This document shows positions 1-8,239 of a stretch of 64,000 bases of DNA, in pieces. The notes under the pieces were generated by a model. The model was given only the letters and a program-made list of their open reading frames with translations, was not told the DNA's origin and did not search any database. A program made the position numbers and the translations under genes. Positions within the stretch are counted from its first letter, which is position 1. The number at the start of each line of letters is the position of its first letter. This stretch comes from Saprospiraceae bacterium (lineage in GTDB: Bacteria > Bacteroidota > Bacteroidia > Chitinophagales > Saprospiraceae), in NCBI GenBank assembly GCA_016709995.1, contig JADJLQ010000001.1:3134001-3198000 (forward strand), in the 5' to 3' direction.

Positions 1-417
1 CCAATAAGATCCTATATCATAAGCAGTGCAAGTGAGCCACATATTTTGTACTGCACAAGCCACTGCGGCTATTTCTTCCCATTCCGGCAAGGATTGTGCA
101 GGATCACGCTGCATGCAGATGGCGATGGTGCAAGCAGATTGGAGCGGCTTTCCAGAGATTTCATTTTGTTTTACCTCTGAAAACAGATCAGGATTAGTAT
201 GTTGCTTGTAATCATCGGCTATAAAGTCTGCAAGATTTTGCCTGGACTTAAGGGAGTGAAATATTTTAAATCGCCAGGGCTCAGTGCGTTTGTGGGTGGG
301 AGCCCAGTGCGCATTCTCCAGTATTTCGGTGATTAGCTCTGCTGATATTTCTTTATCAAGATAGGATTTTGGGAAAATAGCTCTTCGTTGTCTGATGAGT
401 GTGGAGATGCTGTGCAT
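1..417 (-). CDS. Nitroreductase family protein (3' end outside window)
   Basis: The N-terminal 139 codons are present and the C-terminus lies beyond the window edge. The protein opens with a short helix containing RQRRAIFPKSY, followed by a segment with NAHWAPTHKRTEPWRF. This matches the FMN-binding N-terminal region of the nitroreductase superfamily, where the RxR stretch contacts the FMN phosphate. Such enzymes are cytosolic FMN homodimers that reduce nitro compounds, quinones or enones with NAD(P)H; the substrate cannot be read from the sequence. The ATG at 417-415 is the natural start. A TACCTTTG -7-like box lies about 30 nt upstream (plus-strand 447-454), supporting a separate transcript. 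Confidence 0.85.
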   Translation of the reverse strand, partial: MHSISTLIRQRRAIFPKSYLDKEISAELITEILENAHWAPTHKRTEPWRFKIFHSLKSRQNLADFIADDYKQHTNPDLFSEVKQNEISGKPLQSACTIAICMQRDPAQSLPEWEEIAAVACAVQNMWLTCTAYDIGSYW

Positions 418-446
418 ATTTTTAGAAAAAATGATTTAAAGGAATG

Positions 447-454
447 CAAAGGTA
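447..454 (-). promoter_or_regulatory. Putative Bacteroidota -7 box for the nitroreductase gene
   Basis: Read on the minus strand this is TACCTTTG, an exact match to the TAnnTTTG consensus of the Bacteroidota primary sigma factor. It lies 29 nt before the start codon at 417. No convincing -33 TTTG was seen, so this rests on the -7 element only. Confidence 0.45.
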
Positions 455-477
455 TTCCATTATGCTGAAAGCAGCGT

Positions 478-996
478 CTAAGCCAGTTTTTTCAGTATTT
501 TTTTTGCTCTTGATTTAAATGCCGGAGTTTGGTGGATGATTTGGTCTTCAATTATTATTTTGAGCTCTGACCCGATCTCCGGATAAAGGTCTAGCAGATC
601 CCCTAAAACCGATAGAGCAAATGCCTTCACAGCGACTTTTTGATGAGTATCCATCAACCAATCAAAGCAAAGTTCCATAGCTTTACCATGCAGCCGGCTT
701 GGAATTAAAGCGTAATCTAATATTCTGGCAATACTTCGATAGACAGCGTCATGTTTATTGGGGGTGCGCGCATAATAGATTAATTTAGCCAGATAGGGCG
801 AAAGCCTTTGAGGATAATATTCTCCAATAGCCGACAAAGGGTATCCTGCTCGTTGACTGATGACCTTCTCTTCACTCATAAACAACTCAATCAACATCTT
901 CAATTTTTTGTCATCCATTCCCACCCAACGGACGATACGCTCCATTTGAGCCCGACTGTGTTCTGCCAGTATCATTTTCTGTAGTTCAGAATGCAT
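478..996 (-). CDS. Small HEAT-repeat-like alpha-helical protein
   Basis: A 172-residue soluble protein with no signal peptide or membrane segment. It is almost entirely predicted helix, with leucine/alanine-rich helical pairs (around residues 60-80, 85-110, 115-140) resembling degenerate HEAT or ARM repeats: a first block around YLAKLIYYAR and a second around VAVKAFALSVLGDLL. The lysine-rich C-terminus ends AKKILKKLA. HEAT solenoids act as protein-binding scaffolds; no catalytic motif is visible and no function can be assigned. It stands alone between the nitroreductase and the divergently transcribed amidohydrolase, 48 nt from the latter's start. Confidence 0.6.
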   Translation of the reverse strand: MHSELQKMILAEHSRAQMERIVRWVGMDDKKLKMLIELFMSEEKVISQRAGYPLSAIGEYYPQRLSPYLAKLIYYARTPNKHDAVYRSIARILDYALIPSRLHGKAMELCFDWLMDTHQKVAVKAFALSVLGDLLDLYPEIGSELKIIIEDQIIHQTPAFKSRAKKILKKLA

Positions 997-1044
997 AAAG
1001 TTTAATCCCTATATTAGCAGCAAATTAAACAACAAATCTAGATA

Positions 1045-2145
1045 ATGTTAAATACAAACTTTTCCATCTTTAGTTTGGTCTTGATGGTTTCGTTATGCCA
1101 GGCTCAATCCAATGCAGACAAAATCATGGATTTTGAAAAATATGATCCCCCATCTACTTTGGTCGTCCCCGAACATATGCTCACCAAAGCCAAGATGCCT
1201 TTTATAGATGTCCATAGCCACCACTTCAGAGGGGTAGACAAAGCATATCTCCAAAAATTGGGAAAAGAAATGACAGAAATGAATATGCAGATCATTGTCA
1301 ATCTAAGTGGGGGCACAGGTGAAAATTTAAAAAATATGGTGGACAGTGCCAACCGATATCTGCCAGGCAGATTCGTAGTATTCGCCAATATCAATATCAG
1401 GAGTATCGATGATGCTGATTGGGCTGAAAACACAGTAAAGGCGCTGGAAAATGATGTAAAAAATGGTGCTAAAGGACTTAAGATCTATAAAAGCCAGGGC
1501 ATGGATGACAAAGATAGTCAAGGCAAACGCATCAAAATAGATGATCCTCGTATAGCCCCGGTTTGGGATGCATGCGGTCGTCTGGGGATCCCGATCTTGA
1601 TACACTCCGGTGATCCTGCTCCATTCTGGCAGCCTGCAGATGAGACCAATGAGAGATGGCTCGAGCTCAAAACCCGTGGAGGCCGTTCCAGAGTAGGTTT
1701 TGAAGCTAGTTGGGAACAAATCATGACGGAGCAAATGAACATAGTCAAAAAGCATAAAAACACGACTTTCATCGTAGCCCACATGGGCTGGTATCCCAAT
1801 AATCTGGATAAACTCGCAGAACTGCTGGAGGATAAACCCAATATGTATGTTGAGATTGGGGCAGTGATTGCTGAACTAGGGCGTCAACCCCGACAAGCCA
1901 AAGCGTTTTTCACCAAATATCAGGATCGGATCTTATTTGGCAAGGATTCTTATGTGGTCAGTGAATTCCCTACTTATTTTAGAGTGCTTGAGACCGCAGA
2001 TGAATATTTTCCTTATCACAAAAGATATCATGCCTTCTGGAGGATGTACGGATTGGATCTGTCTGATGAAGTGCTGCAAAAAGTGTACTATAAAAATGCT
2101 TTACGGTTGATACCAGGTCTTCAAAAAACCGGCTTTCCTAGGTAA
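1045..2145 (+). CDS. Secreted amidohydrolase (amidohydrolase-2 family, TIM barrel)
   Basis: A 366-residue protein with an N-terminal signal peptide (hydrophobic residues about 6-18, cleavage probably after CQAQ near residue 21), so periplasmic or outer-membrane associated. The mature part has the metal-binding signature of the amidohydrolase superfamily: DVHSHH at about 55-60 after strand 1, HSGDPAPFW in the middle (metal histidine), AHMGWYPNN further on (second histidine), and LFGKDSY near the C-terminus, where the final aspartate is catalytic. This matches the amidohydrolase-2 clade (decarboxylase/hydrolase TIM barrels, related to ACMSD). The substrate is unknown. The gene is monocistronic and converges with the membrane protein gene at 2194-2760. 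Confidence 0.85.
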   Translation: MLNTNFSIFSLVLMVSLCQAQSNADKIMDFEKYDPPSTLVVPEHMLTKAKMPFIDVHSHHFRGVDKAYLQKLGKEMTEMNMQIIVNLSGGTGENLKNMVDSANRYLPGRFVVFANINIRSIDDADWAENTVKALENDVKNGAKGLKIYKSQGMDDKDSQGKRIKIDDPRIAPVWDACGRLGIPILIHSGDPAPFWQPADETNERWLELKTRGGRSRVGFEASWEQIMTEQMNIVKKHKNTTFIVAHMGWYPNNLDKLAELLEDKPNMYVEIGAVIAELGRQPRQAKAFFTKYQDRILFGKDSYVVSEFPTYFRVLETADEYFPYHKRYHAFWRMYGLDLSDEVLQKVYYKNALRLIPGLQKTGFPR

Positions 2146-2193
2146 AAAAGGGCTAGGTCATTAGACTAGATTAGGGATTAATGTCAGCATTTC

Positions 2194-2760
2194 TCAGGAT
2201 ATGGTCTTTCGCTGAATATATTTTTTAATCATCCAGGCAATAAACAACAACACACTAAACAGCATAATGCTTATGCCCAGGATCCATTTGATCATACCCA
2301 ATACGGATGCCATCAGGACCGTACTGCTATGCAGATCAGGATATTGACGAATTAATCTGAGGATATGGATATTTTCGCCAAAGTCAAATAACATGGTGAT
2401 CAATGGTACAAGATTGATCCATTGGTATTTAGTCCCTTTTGGAAAAAACTGTCTGAGAAAAAAACCAAATAGCAGGATATTAAATAAGGTATAGATGATA
2501 GGATAAGCAATGTCGATGACACTGTCGACGAAGAAATAGGTTTTTCTGCCTTCTTCACCAAATGCCTCCAGCACTTGCTTTGCTTCCTGAGTATGATAGC
2601 CAAAGGCCAGGTCAAGTACTTTGACGGTACCTCCCGGATCGATGCGCTCGGAGCAATACGGCAATATAACTGCATTGAATAATAGATAGATTACAAACAG
2701 GACAAGTACAGCCCTACCTGTCGAAATTGAGTAAAAAAAGTCAGAAATTTTTTTAAACAT
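2194..2760 (-). CDS. Four-helix integral membrane protein of unknown function
   Basis: 188 residues starting at the ATG at 2760; an upstream in-frame extension to 2817 would overlap pdxH and adds no plausible sequence. Hydrophobic segments lie at about 15-32, 75-95, 108-125 and 145-170, giving four transmembrane helices with a soluble loop around residues 33-70 (GGTVKVLDLAFGYH). The C-terminus is basic (KKYIQRK). I do not recognise a named family, although proteins of this layout are common as conserved hypotheticals in Bacteroidota. It follows pdxH by 29 nt on the same strand and is probably co-transcribed. Confidence 0.65.
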   Translation of the reverse strand: MFKKISDFFYSISTGRAVLVLFVIYLLFNAVILPYCSERIDPGGTVKVLDLAFGYHTQEAKQVLEAFGEEGRKTYFFVDSVIDIAYPIIYTLFNILLFGFFLRQFFPKGTKYQWINLVPLITMLFDFGENIHILRLIRQYPDLHSSTVLMASVLGMIKWILGISIMLFSVLLFIAWMIKKYIQRKTIS

Positions 2761-2789
2761 TGTAGTTAATTGGGGTATTAAGTCTGTGA

Positions 2790-3440
2790 TTAAGGTGCCA
2801 GTCGCTCCATGATCCATTTTTTGCGATGCAGTCTATAAGAGATCCTATCATGCAGGCGATCCTGGCGACCCTGCCAAAACTCAAAATAAGTGGGCACTAA
2901 CATATACCCGCCCCAAAAAGGAGGTAAGGGTAGCGTTTTGCTATTTTTAAAATATGACTCCATGCCTGCTTTGACCTGCTCCAAAAATGCCCGATTCGGG
3001 ATGACTTTGCTTTGTTCAGAAGACCAGGCACCCAATTGTGATGGAAGTGGTCTTGACTGGAAATATTTGGCAGAAATATCCCTACTTACCTTTTTTACCT
3101 TCCCCTCAATCCTGATCTGCCGTTCTGTCGAGGCCCAATAAAACAATAAAGAAGCATAAGGGTTTTCCTTGAGATCCGTCCCCTTTTTACTTTGGTAGTT
3201 GGTAAAAAACATAAACCCATCCTTCAGATCAAATCCTTTGAGCAGGACTGTCCGTGCTGAAGGTCTGCCAGTTTTGGAAGCAGTGGCCAAAGTCATGGCG
3301 GTAGGCTCCACCACATCTGATTTGAGGTGCAGATTAAACCATTTTTTAAATTGTACAAATGGATCTTCAGAAACATCTTTTTCCAGAAGGGCACCTTTTT
3401 CATACGAGTTCCTTAGATGCGAAATTTTTTTAATTGCCAT
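2790..3440 (-). CDS. pdxH: Pyridoxamine/pyridoxine 5'-phosphate oxidase
   Basis: FMN-dependent oxidase making pyridoxal 5'-phosphate from PNP or PMP with O2, the last step of vitamin B6 synthesis and salvage; cytosolic homodimer. Family motifs are unmistakable: RTVLLKGF (FMN phosphate binding), FFTNYQSKKG, RQIRIEGKV, the QSRPLPSQLGAW block (substrate and FMN contacts), and the C-terminal FEFWQGRQDRLHDRISY signature. Starting at the ATG at 3440 gives 216 residues, the normal family length. An extension to 3506 would start at a non-ATG codon and add 22 residues with no counterpart in the family. It is followed 29 nt later by the small membrane protein gene. Confidence 0.96.
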   Translation of the reverse strand: MAIKKISHLRNSYEKGALLEKDVSEDPFVQFKKWFNLHLKSDVVEPTAMTLATASKTGRPSARTVLLKGFDLKDGFMFFTNYQSKKGTDLKENPYASLLFYWASTERQIRIEGKVKKVSRDISAKYFQSRPLPSQLGAWSSEQSKVIPNRAFLEQVKAGMESYFKNSKTLPLPPFWGGYMLVPTYFEFWQGRQDRLHDRISYRLHRKKWIMERLAP

Positions 3441-3535
3441 ATATCTATTGCTTATGATCGTATCCTTATGAAGTAAAATATTTTTGTAAAGAATAACATT
3501 CTGCAAATATAGTCGATTAAAAGATTGACCGTGCC

Positions 3536-3568
3536 TTGCTTAAGTCATATCCAATTGTAATATCTTTA
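3536..3568 (+). promoter_or_regulatory. Putative promoter immediately upstream of the VIT-family gene
   Basis: TTG at 3536-3538 and TATCTTTA at 3561-3568 (one mismatch to TAnnTTTG) are separated by 22 nt. The -7-like element ends only 4 nt before the ATG at 3573, implying a leaderless or near-leaderless transcript if it is used. Confidence 0.4.
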
Positions 3569-3572
3569 CTCA

Positions 3573-4283
3573 ATGGATACTCATCTACATCATGACTTTC
3601 ATGTCGAATCACATCTCAAAAGCTCTCAGGCATTGTCTGATGTAGTAATCGGGATGAGTGATGGTTTGACTGTTCCATTTGCACTGGCAGCGGGGCTTAG
3701 TGGAGCGGTAGACACCAGTAGTATCATCCTGATAGCTGGTATAGCAGAGATTGCGGCTGGCTCTATCGCTATGGGGCTGGGTGGCTACCTGGCGGGCAAA
3801 ACAGAACAAGAACACTACCAAAGTGAACGTAAAAGAGAATATTATGAGATCGAACATCTGCGTCAAAGGGAAATAGAAGAGACTAAAGAGTTTTTTGCTC
3901 ACCTGGGACTGAGCGAAGAGTTACAAAACAGGGCAACCGAAGAAATATCTCAAAATCCGGATCGATGGGTAGATTTTATGATGAAATATGAGCTCGATCT
4001 TGAAGCACCAGACCCAAGAAGAGCTACCAAAAGTGCGTTGAATATAGGACTCGCTTATATCGCCGGGGGCATCATTCCACTCAGCCCTTATTTTTTTATA
4101 GACGATTCTATTACAGCTTTAAAATATTCTGTAGTAGCCACCTTGATCTGTTTGTTTGTATTTGGTTATGTCAAGAGCAAGATCACCGGTGTCAATCCGT
4201 GGCTTGGAGCTTTAAAAGTCATGTCTATTGGAGCTTTGGCAGCCGCTGCAGCCTTTGGAATCGCAAAATTATTCGAAGGGTAA
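3573..4283 (+). CDS. VIT1/CCC1-family divalent metal (Fe/Mn) transporter
   Basis: A 236-residue membrane protein. The first helix carries the family signature SDVVIGMSDGLTVPFALAAG (residues about 22-41), followed by a second helix with AGSIAMGLGGYLAGKT. Between helices 2 and 3 is a long charged helical region (about 75-140) rich in Glu (EQEHYQSE, EIEHLRQREIEETKE); in VIT1 this cytoplasmic metal-binding domain holds glutamates and methionines that bind Fe2+. Three further helices follow (about 150-170, 177-197, 205-230). VIT/CCC1 proteins are proton antiporters moving Fe2+ or Mn2+ out of the cytosol, so metal detoxification is the likely role. The gene stands alone and converges almost end to end with the GDYXXLXY gene (1-nt gap). 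Confidence 0.9.
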   Translation: MDTHLHHDFHVESHLKSSQALSDVVIGMSDGLTVPFALAAGLSGAVDTSSIILIAGIAEIAAGSIAMGLGGYLAGKTEQEHYQSERKREYYEIEHLRQREIEETKEFFAHLGLSEELQNRATEEISQNPDRWVDFMMKYELDLEAPDPRRATKSALNIGLAYIAGGIIPLSPYFFIDDSITALKYSVVATLICLFVFGYVKSKITGVNPWLGALKVMSIGALAAAAAFGIAKLFEG

Positions 4284-4284
4284 A

Positions 4285-4869
4285 CTATTGAGCTTGAGTC
4301 AATCGGGTATCGCCAAGCCATATACCTTCTAAGATCGCACGGCCATCTTCTGTCACATAGATGCCTGCCAGGACCTTTTGAGTAGTATCCCGCAGAGCTT
4401 TATTATATCTGTCGGTGATATCATCAGACAATTTTTCATTAAAATAAAATCTCGAGATAGGATATTCGATAGTTCCGGTGAACGAGCTATGACTTGCATC
4501 ATCTTTGCGATAAGGATAGACGGAGGATATCTTACATCGGAGATGTACCGGCATCTCGGGACTTTGATCGATCTGCTGTATAGAGTAATAAGAACACACA
4601 TCATCTGTATAACAAGAGTAGTTGACCCAGATCTCTTGTCCCTGCATGTATTGAAGGCTATCATCGAACTCAAAAACAGCCGGGTCTGGATTGACTGTTA
4701 GATAGGCTCCCCTAAATGGATCGATGGGGTCGACTTGCCTGCAAGGTATTTTGGCATAGATGCCTTTGCTGATTACTTGTTCAGATCTTGAGATCCAACC
4801 GGATAGGATATACCATTGGAATATGCTGCCAAGGACAAATAATATCAGGGGCCAGTTTTTTACATTCAT
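4285..4869 (-). CDS. GDYXXLXY-like single-span membrane protein, partner of DUF2157 protein
   Basis: 194 residues from the ATG at 4869. One N-terminal transmembrane helix (about 4-22) is followed by an extracytoplasmic beta-rich domain. The sequence DPFRGAYLTVNP just after the helix corresponds to the DPFRGDYxxLxY signature that names this family, here with Ala instead of Asp and a shifted tyrosine. A second family-like stretch near the C-terminus reads GTIEYPISRFYFNEKL. Its ATG overlaps the TGA of the upstream DUF2157 gene (ATGA at 4866-4869), so translation is coupled. DUF2157 and GDYXXLXY genes are commonly paired; the function of the pair is not known. Confidence 0.75.
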   Translation of the reverse strand: MNVKNWPLILFVLGSIFQWYILSGWISRSEQVISKGIYAKIPCRQVDPIDPFRGAYLTVNPDPAVFEFDDSLQYMQGQEIWVNYSCYTDDVCSYYSIQQIDQSPEMPVHLRCKISSVYPYRKDDASHSSFTGTIEYPISRFYFNEKLSDDITDRYNKALRDTTQKVLAGIYVTEDGRAILEGIWLGDTRLTQAQ

Positions 4870-6134
4870 GACTTCTTTTTTCTTATCAATGAAAAGTTTA
4901 ACAAGAAACACAACAGACCAAGTGCAATAAAAATGATCCCGCGCCAGACGAAGGAAATATCAGACTCAAAAAATCGGCAGATAACCCAGATAGCCAATAA
5001 GATGACGCCTAAGTTGAGTGTCGCTAATCGTTCGGTTAATATCCCTCTGTACATCATATAACCCGCTCCAGAGAGCAATAAAAGATTGGCAATTATGCGT
5101 CCGCCGGACCCAAGCCATTCTGCAGATGCTATCAGTAAAACCAATAAGATGCTGATGCCTGGTATGAGATGGCTTTTGATATCTTTTCTAAGACTCCATT
5201 TATAAACTAAGACAGCAATCAATAATACTGCAAATACAGCCGGTATGATCCAATGAGTAGTGGCTGCGCAACTACGCCACCGTGTAATCTCCGTTCCTAA
5301 CCAAAAAAACTTAAATGACATCATAAAACCCATGATAGTCAGCCCAACAAATGAAATCACCTTATATCCATGGCTCAAGGTCAATGAACCGTTAAATAAA
5401 GTCTCACTGATCGAATCATAGATCATGATTAAAATGACCAGGTGGATCAAAGTCAATTTATTGCATACCAGAGGATTGAGTGTGAAAAGAAACTGTATCA
5501 ATACCAAAGGAACTAACCAGTGGTGCCAGGTCCAGGCATAGGGTGTTTGTTTTTTTATCAACCTCCAGGCATAAGGGACCGCTGCGACTAAAATAATCCC
5601 AAGAGTCAGACCCAAATGATATGAACCGTCCGTCCACCGGCTATCACTCAAATACCAGGCTATGCCAATCCATATGGCACAAGAAGTCACAGACGAATCA
5701 AACACATAGATCAGCGGCAAACTAAGTAAGATCCACCATTTCAAATACACTGATAGAGCATAGTCCAATTGGTAGATCTGGGTGATCAAAGCCAATGCAA
5801 TACCCACTCCAAACAGAATGGCCAATGAAGAAACCTCCTTCCATGTAATACTCGTACTCTTTTTAGTTAAAGTGAAGAGTCCGCTGGTTTGTGCTCCGGC
5901 CAATGGCAGTATGGCAAATAAAAGTTTTATTGACTTTGGCATCTGATCCCAGTTATAAGCTACAATCAATAAGAGGCCCAGACCTACCATAGTCACACCG
6001 ATGATGGAGACCAACCTGATGAGATGATTTTTTTGGTCAGCTTTACGGGTAGCTTGATAATAGTCAGTAATCCTGGTAGCAGCTTCCTGGTCAATCACTT
6101 GCGCTTGGACGAGCTCCTCAAGATCTATCTTCAT
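4866..6134 (-). CDS. DUF2157-family polytopic membrane protein
   Basis: 422 residues. A cytoplasmic N-terminal region (about 1-40, starting MKIDLEELVQAQVIDQEAA) matches the helical DUF2157 head. About a dozen hydrophobic helices follow from residue 40 to the C-terminus, beginning with LIRLVSIIGVTMVGLGLLLI and the characteristic AYNWDQMPKSIKLL loop. The protein ends in a positive tail (LIRKKKS). It is first in a two-gene operon with the GDYXXLXY protein (4-nt overlap). No enzymatic motif is visible. It is divergent from the GH13 gene, with 164 nt between them. Confidence 0.8.
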   Translation of the reverse strand: MKIDLEELVQAQVIDQEAATRITDYYQATRKADQKNHLIRLVSIIGVTMVGLGLLLIVAYNWDQMPKSIKLLFAILPLAGAQTSGLFTLTKKSTSITWKEVSSLAILFGVGIALALITQIYQLDYALSVYLKWWILLSLPLIYVFDSSVTSCAIWIGIAWYLSDSRWTDGSYHLGLTLGIILVAAVPYAWRLIKKQTPYAWTWHHWLVPLVLIQFLFTLNPLVCNKLTLIHLVILIMIYDSISETLFNGSLTLSHGYKVISFVGLTIMGFMMSFKFFWLGTEITRWRSCAATTHWIIPAVFAVLLIAVLVYKWSLRKDIKSHLIPGISILLVLLIASAEWLGSGGRIIANLLLLSGAGYMMYRGILTERLATLNLGVILLAIWVICRFFESDISFVWRGIIFIALGLLCFLLNFSLIRKKKS

Positions 6135-6298
6135 ACCACAAGATATATTAGAATCTTGTTTTTTTCATTGTTTGATTTGGTTGAAATAAAATGGGGTCTG
6201 ACAAACTGGGAATTAATATTAATTTTGAGCTCCTTTCTTAGATAATGTGTGATCAGTAAGCTTAGCTTTTCATTTTCAGATTTTGATTTTTTTAATAA

Positions 6299-8239
6299 AT
6301 GATTGAGCCAGGCGCCGCAGAGTTGACAGACCCAAATACTACCTTGTATCGAGGCGATAATACTATTGTAGATATTGAATACGTGTGGGCTTCCCACCAG
6401 ATAGAGATCAGGCAGATTTATGATACTTTGTATAATGATCATCCATACCAAACAGCGTGTTGGCATCTGTTGTATCAAAGTATATCTAAGGCATTTTCTT
6501 CCAGAGCGGCTGCATTGAATAAAAAGGACAAACTCAAAGCCCAATCCAAGGGATGGCACCTTTCTAATAACCTAGCAGGGATAAGCCTTTACGTAGATCG
6601 TTTTAACAAGGATATTAAAGGTATATGCAGCAAGCTGGACTACCTACAGCACCTTGGCATCAATGTGTTGCACCTGATGCCAATATTCCAGAGTCCGCCT
6701 GCTGAAAGTGATGGAGGTTATGCTGTATCTGATTTTAGAAAAGTTGATCCCCGGTTTGGAACATCTGCAGACCTGGAGTTATTAATTGAGGAGATGAATA
6801 AAAGAGGTATGTACCTCATGTTGGATATAGTGCTTAATCATACTTCTCACCATCACGAGTGGGCTCTAAAGGCCAAAAAGGGCGAATCGAAGTATCAGGA
6901 ATATTATTACATGTATGAGGATAGAACGATTCCCGATAAGATGGATCAGACGATGCCGGAAATTTTTCCGGAGAGTTCTCCCGGCAGTTTTACCTATATA
7001 AAAGAGTGCAATCAATGGGTGATGACTGTATTTCACAGTTATCAATGGGACCTTAATTTTAAAAATCCCAGGGTATTGGTAGAAATGCTTGATCATATAC
7101 TATACTATGCCAACCTTGGAGTAGATATACTACGTATAGACGCGCCGGCATTTATCTGGAAAGAAATCGGCACCAACTGTCAAAATCTGCCTCAGGCACA
7201 TGAGATACTCCGACTGATAAAGCACTGTGTACAGATCGCCACTCCGGGCATGACCTTGCTGGGAGAAGCTATTGTAGCGCCTAAGGAAATCATGAAGTAT
7301 TTTGGAGAGGGTGCTTATTCGGCCCGGGAATGTGATTTTGCCTACAATGCGACTTTGATGGCTTTGCAGTGGGATGCTTTGGCGACGGGCAAAACGCAGA
7401 TCATGCGCAATGCCCAGTTGCAATTGTCCTCCAAACCCCTGGGTGCTTCCTGGATTTCTTATACCCGATGTCACGATGATATTGGACTCGGTTTTTCAGA
7501 TGAGGACATCAGCAAGTCAGGTTTTGATCCATATCTGCATCGAAAGTTCTTACAAGAGTATTATGCTGGGTCATATGCGGATTCACCTGCAGCAGGAGCC
7601 TTGTTTTCTGTCAATCCCCGTACCAATGATGCTCGCATAAGTGGTACACTCGCTTCCCTCTGTGGCCTGGAGAAAGCATTTGATGCCAATGACACCATAG
7701 CCATTCAAAGGTCTATAGACAAAATCCTGCTGATGCAAGCCCATAGCTTTTTTATAGGCGGTCTGCCCATGTTGTTTTACGGAGACGAGGTAGGTTATAC
7801 TAATGATTATGGTTATCTCGCTGATCTGTCAAAGTCTTACGATAACCGATGGATGCATAGACCAGTGATTGATTGGTTAAAAAATGATCGAATCCATAAG
7901 ATCGGTACCATCGAATCCAATCTCTATTATGGTACAAGACATTTATTATCCATCAGGCAAAAATTTACCTCTTTTGCTGACCTCAATAATATAATCTGGC
8001 TACCAAACGAAAATATTCATTTATCTGCCTTCTTAAGGTATGAGCAAGATCAAAAAATCTTTTGTTTGTTCAATTTTAGTGCACATGCCTTGTATCTGAG
8101 CTGGTATATTTTTAAAGAACATGCAGAAGAAGGCGAAGTCTTATTTGATCATTGGGGAGGAGAGGCGATGGTGATTGGGCCTGACCAGGAATGGTTCAAA
8201 ATAAGTGCATACGGTATGATGATCGCCGAAGTGAAGTAA
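6299..8239 (+). CDS. Amylosucrase-like glycoside hydrolase family 13 enzyme
   Basis: 646 residues, the size of Neisseria amylosucrase (about 636), with no signal peptide. It has an N-terminal helical domain (1-90), a TIM barrel with the four GH13 regions, and a C-terminal beta domain. Visible motifs: SDGGYAVSDF (about 137-146), DIVLNHTSHHHEWA (176-189), ILRIDAPAFIWKEIGTNCQN (277-296) with the nucleophile near Asp281, GEAIV with the acid/base near Glu323, and RCHDDIG near 390-396 with the transition-state Asp. The FIWKEIGTNC...LPQAH and DDIG stretches are typical of the amylosucrase/sucrose hydrolase subfamily (GH13_4). Amylosucrase uses sucrose to build alpha-1,4-glucan; simple sucrose hydrolysis is the alternative. 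No sucrose transporter is adjacent. It ends 1 nt from the convergent SDR gene. Confidence 0.87.
   Translation: MIEPGAAELTDPNTTLYRGDNTIVDIEYVWASHQIEIRQIYDTLYNDHPYQTACWHLLYQSISKAFSSRAAALNKKDKLKAQSKGWHLSNNLAGISLYVDRFNKDIKGICSKLDYLQHLGINVLHLMPIFQSPPAESDGGYAVSDFRKVDPRFGTSADLELLIEEMNKRGMYLMLDIVLNHTSHHHEWALKAKKGESKYQEYYYMYEDRTIPDKMDQTMPEIFPESSPGSFTYIKECNQWVMTVFHSYQWDLNFKNPRVLVEMLDHILYYANLGVDILRIDAPAFIWKEIGTNCQNLPQAHEILRLIKHCVQIATPGMTLLGEAIVAPKEIMKYFGEGAYSARECDFAYNATLMALQWDALATGKTQIMRNAQLQLSSKPLGASWISYTRCHDDIGLGFSDEDISKSGFDPYLHRKFLQEYYAGSYADSPAAGALFSVNPRTNDARISGTLASLCGLEKAFDANDTIAIQRSIDKILLMQAHSFFIGGLPMLFYGDEVGYTNDYGYLADLSKSYDNRWMHRPVIDWLKNDRIHKIGTIESNLYYGTRHLLSIRQKFTSFADLNNIIWLPNENIHLSAFLRYEQDQKIFCLFNFSAHALYLSWYIFKEHAEEGEVLFDHWGGEAMVIGPDQEWFKISAYGMMIAEVK

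Noticed and set aside
2760..2817. Longer N-terminus for the membrane protein at 2194
   Set aside because: It would overlap pdxH and adds a non-conserved, hydrophilic extension; the ATG at 2760 directly precedes the first helix.
6131..6559. Minus-strand frame spanning the divergent region before the GH13 gene
   Set aside because: It overlaps the start of the GH13 coding region and has no family pattern; the region is better read as divergent promoters.
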